From Candidatus Glassbacteria bacterium RIFCSPLOWO2_12_FULL_58_11 (GTDB lineage Bacteria > Gemmatimonadota > Glassbacteria > GWA2-58-10), in the NCBI GenBank assembly GCA_001780825.1, contig MFIX01000139.1, positions 362 to 6,614 on the forward strand: 6,253 nucleotides of DNA, given 5' to 3'. Of the stretch, positions 1 through 5,221 are shown piece after piece. The notes under the pieces were generated by a model. It was not told where the DNA came from, searched no databases, and was given only the letters and a program-made list of their open reading frames with translations. The position numbers and the translations under genes are program-made. Position 1 is the stretch's first letter. Every line of letters starts with the position of its first letter.

Positions 1-50
1 GGCCGCAGGATGCCCGCCCTGGAAAGTGAATCGAGCGGAAAGAGCGCCCC

Positions 51-1205
51 TCAGGCGCTGAAAGCCTCTTTCATCCGCTTCCAGAAGCCCCGGCCGGCCG
101 CGGGCGGGCTCTGGCTCTCGATCTTGCTTAAATTTTCGAAAAGCTCGCGCTCCTCCACGGAAAGGCTGGTGGGGGTCCAAACTGTCAGCCGGACCAGCTG
201 GTCGCCCCTGCCGGAGGAGTTCAGATGGGGGATGCCCTTGCTGCGCATGCGCAAAATCTTGCCGGTCTGCGTGCCCGGGGGAATGGTAACCCGCGCTTTA
301 CCGGCCAGGGTCGGCACTTCAAGCTCGGCGCCAAGCGCAGCCTGGCTGAAGGAGATCGGCAGATCGAACAGGACATCGTCATCATGACGCTCGAAGGTTT
401 CATCCTCCTTGACCTCGATCAGCACTATCAGGTCGCCCCGTGACCCATTGCGCAGCCCGGCGTTTCCCTGTCCCCGCAGCGTGAGGTAGTTGCCGGTGGT
501 CACTCCGGCCGGAATTTTCACCTTGATCGTCCGGTCTTTCTTCACCCGGCCCTCACCCCCGCAGGATGCGCACTTGTCCTGGATGACCTCGCCGCTGCCA
601 TGGCAGCGGGCACAGGCGCCGACACTGACGAACTGGCCGATGAAAGTGCGCTGGACGCTGCGCACCTGTCCGGTCCCGTTGCAGTCCGGGCAGGTGGAGC
701 GCTTGCCGCTGCGCGAGCCGGTTCCCCGGCATTCGGCGCAGTCCTGGTGCATGTTGATTTTCAGGGTTTTCTCTACTCCCTCGGCAACCTCCTGCAGGGT
801 AAGCAGCAGGCGCACCTGGAGATCCTCGCCGCGGTTGGAGCGGCTTCTGCCGCGGGTTCTCCTGGAATCTCCGAACAGGTCCTCCAGACCGAAACCGCCG
901 AAATCCCGCATGAAAGCGTTAAGGGCATCGTTCAGGTCGAAACTGTAATCTCCGCCATAGCCCGCGCCGCCTGCCGCAGCATAGGCCCCGGTGTGCCCGT
1001 AACGGTCGTATTTGGCCCGCTTCTGGACATCATGCAGCATTTCATAGGCCTCGGAGACCTCCTTGAATTTCTCCTCGGCCTGGGCATCTCCTGGGTTCTT
1101 ATCCGGATGGTATTTAACGGCAAGCTTGCGATAAGCTTTTTTTATCTCCTCCTGCGACGCATCCCGGCTCACTCCCAGAACCTCGTAATAATCTCTTTTC
1201 GACAT
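51..1205 (-). CDS. dnaJ: chaperone protein DnaJ (class I Hsp40)
   Basis: DnaJ delivers unfolded proteins to DnaK and stimulates its ATPase, working with GrpE in the cytoplasm. The 384-residue product is a complete class I J-protein: J domain at 1-70 with HPD at 33-35, Gly/Phe region at about 71-113, and a basic linker rich in Arg and Ser at 114-126. A zinc domain with all four CxxCxGxG motifs follows (cysteine pairs 156/159, 172/175, 198/201, 212/215), then the substrate-binding beta domains and a short tail with FWKRMKEAF. All zinc ligands and HPD are intact. The ATG at 1205 has AAAGG five bases upstream and a stronger GGAGG further up at 1220-1224. It lies 49 bases after hrcA with no grpE or dnaK between. 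Co-transcription with hrcA is likely. The 50 bases after its stop contain no start codon on the same strand, so no downstream gene can be called. Confidence 0.97.
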   Translation of the reverse strand: MSKRDYYEVLGVSRDASQEEIKKAYRKLAVKYHPDKNPGDAQAEEKFKEVSEAYEMLHDVQKRAKYDRYGHTGAYAAAGGAGYGGDYSFDLNDALNAFMRDFGGFGLEDLFGDSRRTRGRSRSNRGEDLQVRLLLTLQEVAEGVEKTLKINMHQDCAECRGTGSRSGKRSTCPDCNGTGQVRSVQRTFIGQFVSVGACARCHGSGEVIQDKCASCGGEGRVKKDRTIKVKIPAGVTTGNYLTLRGQGNAGLRNGSRGDLIVLIEVKEDETFERHDDDVLFDLPISFSQAALGAELEVPTLAGKARVTIPPGTQTGKILRMRSKGIPHLNSSGRGDQLVRLTVWTPTSLSVEERELFENLSKIESQSPPAAGRGFWKRMKEAFSA

Positions 1206-1210
1206 GTCAG

Positions 1211-1224
1211 CCTTTCTTTCCTCC
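1211..1224 (-). promoter_or_regulatory. ribosome binding site region of dnaJ
   Basis: The sense strand carries GGAGG (1224-1220) and AAAGG (1215-1211) ahead of the ATG at 1205, with 14 and 5 bases of spacing. The nearer one is correctly placed. Together they support this start, and translation independent of the upstream hrcA. Confidence 0.55.
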
Positions 1225-1254
1225 GCAGTTTCTCACGGGTGATTTTCTAACCCC

Positions 1255-2292
1255 TCATTTATCAAGCATGTCCGACAGAAGACGGCTGGTGTATTCCACC
1301 ACCGAGATCACTCTCCTATAGCTCATCCTCGTCGGCCCGATCACTCCGATTATCCCGCTCATCTTGCCCATCCGGTAGGTATCGGTGACCAGGGTGAAAT
1401 TGGCCAGGTCCGAAAGTTCGTTTTCCCCGCCGATACTGATCGACAGCCCTTCCTTGTTCGCCCTTTTTTTCATCACCTCGAGCAGGTGGAGCTTCCGGTC
1501 GGTCAGGCTGATCAGGGAGCGCAAATTCCCCTGGTCGTTGAACTCAGGCTGGGTGGCGAGCTTCGAGGTTTCACCAAACACCAGCTCCCGGTTGCTCTCC
1601 TTCAGGTCGAAAAGCGTGTCCGCGGACTGGATGAAAATGTTCAGCGGGTCCCGCTCATCCTCGACCACATCCTTGAGCCGGTTGCGCGCGGTATGCCGTA
1701 TTTCGCTCAAGGTCAGTCCGGTCAGCCTTTCCCTGAGCCGGGAGGCCAGCTTGTCCAGACGTGAATTGTCGAAGCGCCGGTCCAGCTCGACGAATATCGT
1801 CTTGACCACGCCCCGGCCGATTGTCAGCACGAGCATAATCCGCTCCGAGCTCAGCCGGATCAGCTCGACACCCTCGAGCAGACCCTCATCGACCAGCGGC
1901 TCGATCCCGAAACCGAGCTCGGAGGTAATGACGCTCAAGGCCTCGGCCGCCCGCTGGAGGACTTTTTCGACCGCCAGGTCCTCCTTGATCCGCTCCAGGG
2001 TCTGGACCGCCGAGCGGGGAGCCGACCGGCGCTGGGCGGTGACCGCGTCCACGTGCAGGCGGTAGGCCTTGTCGGTAGGAACCCGGCCGGCGCTCTGGAA
2101 CGGCTGGTACAGGTAGCCTTTTTCCTCCAGGTCGCTCATCGTATTGCGGATGCTGGCCGGGCTCAGGCCCAGGCCGCCGCTGCGCGACAGGGTGCGGGAG
2201 CCGACCGGACGGGCGGTGGTGATGAAATTGTCGATGACCGCCTCCAGGATGCCGCGTTCCCGGGCGCTAAGTTCTTCCTGCACCGGATTCAT
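1255..2292 (-). CDS. hrcA: heat-inducible transcription repressor HrcA
   Basis: HrcA represses chaperone operons by binding the CIRCE inverted repeat; its folding is assisted by GroEL, which links repression to chaperone supply. The 345-residue product is full length for the family. Its N-terminal winged helix spans about 1-82 and includes GSRTLS at 31-36 and the highly conserved SPASIRNTMSDLEEKGYL segment from 44, followed by SAGRVPTDKAYRLHVD at 67-82. A GAF-like dimerisation region follows, ending in a conserved tail with GPTRMSYRRVISVVEY. The ATG at 2292 has a close AAGGG site (three bases of spacing). It begins 14 bases after the four-helix-bundle gene, so its leader abuts the repeat cassette. 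The usual hemW-hrcA neighbourhood is retained but interrupted by that cassette. No CIRCE element is seen upstream, so self-regulation through CIRCE is not supported in this window. Confidence 0.96.
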   Translation of the reverse strand: MNPVQEELSARERGILEAVIDNFITTARPVGSRTLSRSGGLGLSPASIRNTMSDLEEKGYLYQPFQSAGRVPTDKAYRLHVDAVTAQRRSAPRSAVQTLERIKEDLAVEKVLQRAAEALSVITSELGFGIEPLVDEGLLEGVELIRLSSERIMLVLTIGRGVVKTIFVELDRRFDNSRLDKLASRLRERLTGLTLSEIRHTARNRLKDVVEDERDPLNIFIQSADTLFDLKESNRELVFGETSKLATQPEFNDQGNLRSLISLTDRKLHLLEVMKKRANKEGLSISIGGENELSDLANFTLVTDTYRMGKMSGIIGVIGPTRMSYRRVISVVEYTSRLLSDMLDK

Positions 2293-2306
2293 TATCCCTT
2301 CAGTTG

Positions 2307-2687
2307 TTAAGAAGACAGAAGACAGGAGTCAGAAGTCAGAATTGATTTTGAATCGGCATCCAACATTTTACTGACTTCCTCCAATTGTTCCAACTGCAAA
2401 TCAGAGTTACAATATTCCAGATCTTGAAATAATATCAAATAGTAGCGTGACTCTTCCAAGGAACCTTGAGCAATATTTAAAAAGCGTACTTTGTCTAACT
2501 TCCCTTTCTTTCTAAATCCCTCAGCGATGTTGGCCGGAATAGAAACCGCGGAACGTCTTAGCTGAAAAGTCAATCCATATCTTTCAGAAGCAGGAAATTT
2601 TTTGGTTAAACCATAAATACTTAATACTGATTGATGGGCTTTTTTCCAGACCAGAAGATCTTGGAAGCTTTTAGCCGGTGATTTCAT
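2307..2687 (-). CDS. four-helix-bundle protein, 23S rRNA intervening-sequence (S23/IVP) family
   Basis: The 126-residue product matches the small four-helix-bundle family first seen encoded in intervening sequences of 23S rRNA; the Avd protein of diversity-generating retroelements is a relative. Its molecular role is unknown, and nucleic-acid binding is the usual suggestion. Family hallmarks are FQDLLVWKKAH at 8-18, LTKKFPASERYGLTFQLRRSAVSIPANIAEGF at about 27-58, and SLEESRYYL at 76-84. The last ten residues (117-126, LTSDSCLLSS) are encoded by the left heptamer array and are probably not part of the fold. The ATG at 2687 has an AGGAG site five bases upstream, mostly supplied by the right array. 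Composition is AT-rich, unlike its neighbours, suggesting acquisition. It ends 14 bases before hrcA. No reverse transcriptase or rRNA is nearby, so neither a retroelement nor an rRNA role is supported here. Confidence 0.92.
   Translation of the reverse strand: MKSPAKSFQDLLVWKKAHQSVLSIYGLTKKFPASERYGLTFQLRRSAVSIPANIAEGFRKKGKLDKVRFLNIAQGSLEESRYYLILFQDLEYCNSDLQLEQLEEVSKMLDADSKSILTSDSCLLSS
2311..2341. repeat. left heptamer array, inverted relative to the right one
   Basis: Four complete units on the plus strand (GACAGAA, GACAGGA, GTCAGAA, GTCAGAA, from 2314) follow a partial GAA at 2311-2313. They are the reverse complement of the TYCTGWC unit. The array overlaps the 3' end of the four-helix-bundle gene, whose TAA stop (2307-2309) lies just outside. 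It aligns with the reverse complement of 2694-2724, differing only at 2319 and 2340. Confidence 0.9.
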
Positions 2688-2692
2688 CCATT

Positions 2693-2697
2693 CTCCT
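2693..2697 (-). promoter_or_regulatory. ribosome binding site of the four-helix-bundle gene, made from the repeat
   Basis: The sense strand reads AGGAG, then AATGG, then ATG at 2687. Four of the five bases belong to the innermost heptamer (GTCAGGA) of the right array and would be paired if the two arrays fold together. This suggests, but does not prove, that folding of the finished transcript limits translation of the gene. Confidence 0.65.
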
Positions 2698-2749
2698 GAC
2701 TTCTGACTCCTGTCTCCTGTCTTCTGACTTCTGTCTCCTGACTCCTGTC
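2694..2749. repeat. right heptamer array, eight units of TYCTGWC
   Basis: Eight consecutive 7-base units read without interruption from 2694: TCCTGAC, TTCTGAC, TCCTGTC, TCCTGTC, TTCTGAC, TTCTGTC, TCCTGAC and TCCTGTC. They vary only at position 2 (T/C) and position 6 (A/T). In the direction of transcription this is a purine-rich leader in front of the four-helix-bundle gene. The unit nearest the gene supplies most of its Shine-Dalgarno sequence. The array is twice as long as its inverted partner. Confidence 0.9.
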
Positions 2750-2810
2750 CCCCAACCTTTGAAAAATAATAGCCGACAAGGCTTTATCAAATCGTCTTAC
2801 TATGTCGAGT
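2750..2810. other. AT-rich spacer between hemW and the repeat cassette
   Basis: This spacer separates the hemW stop from the outer edge of the heptamer array and holds no gene. It contains the weak terminator-like hairpin noted separately. On the minus strand I see a possible -35-like TCGACA (2800-2805) and TTGATA (2785-2790), but no convincing -10 box at correct spacing. If hrcA and dnaJ have their own promoter, this is the most likely place in the window, though I cannot call it. No CIRCE sequence is present. Confidence 0.4.
2761..2783 (-). terminator. weak candidate terminator after hemW
   Basis: About 30 bases past the hemW stop, the sense RNA reads AGCC-UUGUC-GGCU followed by AUUAUUUUU. 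The stem is only 4 bp with a 5-base loop, so the T-rich tail is the better half of the signal. It may attenuate rather than stop transcription into the downstream genes, or be chance in an AT-rich gap. Confidence 0.25.
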
Positions 2811-4010
2811 TTAACAGCCTTTGTCAAGTTGAAATCCGCTCTCTCCGAGGAGCAGTGCGACGATTGAATCATACAGCAGATACCCGTTATCGGTCAGCCT
2901 GATCCTGCCCCCTGTCTGAGGCCCGATCAGTCCCTCCCCGGCCAGACCGGCCAGCTCACGCTCCATCTCCGGGCCGAGGAATCGCCGGACCAGCTCAATA
3001 TCCACTCCATCCGCAAGCCGCATGCCGAGCATGAGCCGCTCCCCTTCGATCTGCTCCGGCCCGAGCCGCTCGCCCCCGCGCACCGCGACGTAATCACCCC
3101 CCGCGGAGGCCAGCAGCCAGGCGCTCAGGTCGGGACGGTTCCAGGTGCGCCAGGCCGGAGGAAGGAACGAATGCGCCGCCGGACCCACGCCCAGGTAAAC
3201 CCGGCGCTGCCAATAATGCAGGTTATTCCGGCAGACTTCCTCTGCCAGAGCGGCCCAGTTCGAGATTTCATAGTGCAGCCAGCCGGCCTCTTCCAGGGCC
3301 GCGCAGACCGCCAGGTACTGCTCGCAATAGGATTCGTCCGGGGCTGGGGCGAACTCGGGCCGGCCATAACCGGAGGCTGCCGGGTCGAGATGGTAGCCGT
3401 AGATCGAAAGATGGCCGACTTTCAGCGCCAGGGCCGCCTCGACGGATTTCAACAGGCCGGATTTGCCGGAGCCGGGGCCGCCTAGGATAAGATCTATCGA
3501 GACCCGCTCGAAACCGGCCAGCCGCGCGGCCTCCACCGCCCGGTAATTGCGATCCACCCCGTGGCTTCGCCCCAGGGCAGCGAGCATCGGACTGTCGAAA
3601 CTCTGGCAGCCGATCGAGAGGCGGTTTACGCCTGCGGCCCGGTAACCCTCAGCGCGGTCGCGTGTCAGATCCTCGGGATTGCATTCGAGAGTGATTTCCG
3701 GAGAGGCGGATACCGGCCAGAGGGCTTGCACTCGCCGGATGAGCCGGCCGGCCTGCTTGGGATCGAGCAGCGAGGGGGTCCCGCCGCCGAAAAAAATATT
3801 TTCCACCACCCATTCGCCGCTGAACGGCCCGGCAGCCTGCGCTTCGAGCTCCTTTTCCGCGGCGTCGAGGTAGCTTTCGATAAGCCCAGGGCCGGCGGCA
3901 GTGCAGTAAAAATCGCAGTAGGGGCATTTGGGCTGACGGCAGAAGGGGACGTGGAGATAGACGCCGAGGCCGGTATCCGCTGGTTCGCTTTCCTTGTCCG
4001 CTCCGCTCAA
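2811..4010 (-). CDS. hemW: HemW-like radical SAM protein (CPO-III-like)
   Basis: HemW proteins are radical SAM relatives of the oxygen-independent coproporphyrinogen oxidase HemN and act as haem chaperones; many are misannotated as HemN. The 399-residue product shows the family layout: VYLHVPFC at 17-24 leading to the cluster cysteines C24, C29 and C32, GGGTPS at 75-80, the ECNPEDL segment from 109, SIGCQSFD at 132-139, and a HemN-type C-terminal domain with RLTDNGYLLYDSIV at 371-384. The cysteine spacing is CX4CX2C, not the canonical CX3CX2C, and the HNxxYW motif typical of HemW reads NNLHYW at 262-267. Residues 177-184 (GGPGSGKS) match a P-loop pattern, probably by chance. The start is TTG at 4010, with a GAGG ribosome site seven bases upstream and no other in-frame start before the conserved fold. 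It lies 23 bases after dprA. The family call is firm, but its haem-carrying role is less certain given the altered motifs. Confidence 0.93.
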   Translation of the reverse strand: MSGADKESEPADTGLGVYLHVPFCRQPKCPYCDFYCTAAGPGLIESYLDAAEKELEAQAAGPFSGEWVVENIFFGGGTPSLLDPKQAGRLIRRVQALWPVSASPEITLECNPEDLTRDRAEGYRAAGVNRLSIGCQSFDSPMLAALGRSHGVDRNYRAVEAARLAGFERVSIDLILGGPGSGKSGLLKSVEAALALKVGHLSIYGYHLDPAASGYGRPEFAPAPDESYCEQYLAVCAALEEAGWLHYEISNWAALAEEVCRNNLHYWQRRVYLGVGPAAHSFLPPAWRTWNRPDLSAWLLASAGGDYVAVRGGERLGPEQIEGERLMLGMRLADGVDIELVRRFLGPEMERELAGLAGEGLIGPQTGGRIRLTDNGYLLYDSIVALLLGESGFQLDKGC

Positions 4011-4013
4011 CGG

Positions 4014-4021
4014 CCCCCCTC
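4014..4021 (-). promoter_or_regulatory. ribosome binding site supporting the TTG start of hemW
   Basis: The sense strand reads GAGGGGGG just before the TTG at 4010. The GAGG core is seven bases from the start codon, and no in-frame ATG or GTG lies between dprA and the conserved VYLHVPF segment. This decides the start. Confidence 0.6.
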
Positions 4022-4033
4022 GATAAAACCCTC

Positions 4034-5197
4034 TTATCCCAGGCTGTAGAGTTTGCCCGGATACTCGCGCACCAGTTGTTTCATCACCAGCCTGAGCAGG
4101 ATCCCCAGCAGTTGCGAGACATCCATACCGAGTTTCTCGGCCAGCTCATCCACGTGAAGGGCCTCGCGGCCCAGGCTCTCGAAGACCCGCCGCTCCTCGC
4201 TGGAGAGTGAAGGCTTGAGTACCTCCTGCGTCCCGTCCGCTGAGCCGCTCAGCGCCGCGGCCGGTGTCACGCCCAATTCTTCGAGGATATCCCTGACCGA
4301 TTTAACCAGCTTGGCCCCCTGCTGGATCAGGGTGTTCACGCCCTCGCTGAGCGGTCTGACCGGGTCGCCGGGCACGGCGAATACCTCGCGGTCCTGGTCA
4401 ACCGCATAGCCGGCGGTCAGGAGCGCGCCGCTTTTAAGGCCGGCCTCGACCACCAGCACGCCGCGGGAGAGCCCGCTGATCAGACGGTTGCGGCGGGGAA
4501 AATTGCGCGCTTCCGGCGGCGTCCCGATCGGGTATTCGCTGATCAGGCAACCGCGCTCGCAGATCCTCCCGGCCAGTTTGACATTTTCCGGCGGATAGAT
4601 TATGTCGGCCCCGCAGCCCAGGACCGCGATGGTTCGCCCGCCGGTATCCAGGGCGGCCTGATGGGCCGTGGAGTCGATGCCGCGGGCTAGGCCGCTTACG
4701 ATAGTAAGGCCGGCCGCGGCCAGGCTGGAGGCCAGCTCGCGGGCGGCGTTGACTCCGTTAAGGGTCGGCTCTCGGGTTCCGACAATGGCGAAACAGGGAG
4801 TGTTCAGGGATTCCACGTCACCCCGGACAAAGAGCATCGGCGGGGGATCGTAGATCTGGGAGAGGTAAGCCGGATATTCGTTATGCCAGAAAAAGAGCGG
4901 TTGGATGGAAGCGGCCCGCATCGCCTCGATCTGGAGGTCGACCTGGCGGTCATCCCACTGATGGCCGGCGATCCAGAGAAGCTGCTGCTCGTTCAGGCAG
5001 CCAGCCTCCTGGAGCCGGTGGTAATCGGCGCGGACCGCTTTCGAGGGCCCGCCTAGCGTACGGAGCAGCCGGCCGAGCTTGACCGCCCCCACTCCGGGCG
5101 CCATCATCAATCGCAGCATGTCGCGCAATTCAGTCGCGGTCCGCCGGTTCTTTTTCGGGCTTGACCCGCTGGAATGCCGTTCTGGTTCCTTTGCCAA
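4034..5197 (-). CDS. dprA: DNA processing protein DprA/Smf
   Basis: DprA binds incoming single-stranded DNA in the cytoplasm and loads RecA during natural transformation; it is also widespread in bacteria not known to be competent. The 387-residue product has all three expected parts: a helix-hairpin-helix-like N-terminal region (about 24-60, with APGVG at 33-37), the Rossmann-like DprA core (about 108-305), and a C-terminal winged helix (about 331-385). Core motifs include SGLARGID at 168-175, FPRRNR at 233-238, the EAGLKSGALLTA segment from 251, and VPGDP at 275-279. The start is inferred to be TTG at 5197. The stop of obg lies upstream in the same frame, and no ATG, GTG or other TTG occurs between them; the next ATG (5119) would cut into the N-terminal domain. 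Residues 1-22 are polar and basic and look like a flexible extension. The gap to obg is 24 bases, suggesting co-transcription. Confidence 0.95.
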   Translation of the reverse strand: MAKEPERHSSGSSPKKNRRTATELRDMLRLMMAPGVGAVKLGRLLRTLGGPSKAVRADYHRLQEAGCLNEQQLLWIAGHQWDDRQVDLQIEAMRAASIQPLFFWHNEYPAYLSQIYDPPPMLFVRGDVESLNTPCFAIVGTREPTLNGVNAARELASSLAAAGLTIVSGLARGIDSTAHQAALDTGGRTIAVLGCGADIIYPPENVKLAGRICERGCLISEYPIGTPPEARNFPRRNRLISGLSRGVLVVEAGLKSGALLTAGYAVDQDREVFAVPGDPVRPLSEGVNTLIQQGAKLVKSVRDILEELGVTPAAALSGSADGTQEVLKPSLSSEERRVFESLGREALHVDELAEKLGMDVSQLLGILLRLVMKQLVREYPGKLYSLG

Positions 5198-5204
5198 TGC
5201 GCAG

Positions 5205-5210
5205 CCCCGT
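5205..5210 (-). promoter_or_regulatory. weak ribosome binding site of dprA
   Basis: The sense strand reads ACGGGG here, seven bases before the inferred TTG start of dprA. It is a poor Shine-Dalgarno match, but it is the only G-run in the 24-base gap behind obg. A poor site plus a TTG start suggests low expression or reliance on ribosomes arriving from obg. Confidence 0.35.
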
Positions 5211-5221
5211 GAAAGGGCGGT

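Larger units (their letters stand above)
2311..2749 (-). mobile_element. putative intervening-sequence-type cassette (four-helix-bundle gene between inverted heptamer arrays)
   Basis: A compact AT-rich unit sits between hemW and hrcA. It consists of one small gene of the 23S rRNA intervening-sequence protein family, flanked by inverted arrays of the degenerate heptamer TYCTGWC. A 180-base count at 2341-2520 gives 35% GC, against about 60% in neighbouring genes. Left bases 2311-2341 match the reverse complement of 2694-2724 at 29 of 31 positions. The family is best known from insertions in 23S rRNA genes, where a stem-loop carrying the gene is cut out of the rRNA. Here no rRNA is near. No transposase, target-site duplication or sharply defined ends can be seen, so mobility is inferred from composition, inverted flanks and odd location. 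It could instead be a resident gene with expanded simple repeats. Confidence 0.6.

Noticed and set aside
1..50. Start of a further gene or a terminator after dnaJ
   Set aside because: No ATG, GTG or TTG on the minus strand in this stretch and no convincing hairpin with a T-run.
600..1250. Long plus-strand frame opposite dnaJ (216 codons)
   Set aside because: Antisense to a clear dnaJ in GC-rich DNA; no recognisable domain.
1385..2065. Long plus-strand frame opposite hrcA (226 codons)
   Set aside because: Ser/Arg-rich, low-complexity translation typical of antisense shadow frames; hrcA is certain on the other strand.
2307..2687. Four-helix-bundle protein as the Avd subunit of a diversity-generating retroelement
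   Set aside because: No reverse transcriptase, template repeat or variable repeat is present; family resemblance alone does not support it.
2694..2749. Heptamer array as a CRISPR
   Set aside because: The units are 7 bases, contiguous and without spacers; this is a simple tandem repeat, not a CRISPR array.
2775..2825. Longer imperfect hairpin (GACAAGGCT with AGCCTTTGTC) overlapping the hemW stop
   Set aside because: It needs a bulge and a 32-base loop and is followed by no better tail; the shorter hairpin explains the T-rich run equally well, and neither is strong.
3726..3733. TTGCACTC resembling half of a CIRCE operator
   Set aside because: It lies inside hemW, departs from TTAGCACTC and has no inverted partner nine bases away.
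3561..4049. Plus-strand frame opposite the 5' part of hemW
   Set aside because: Antisense shadow of conserved radical SAM codons; no family signature.
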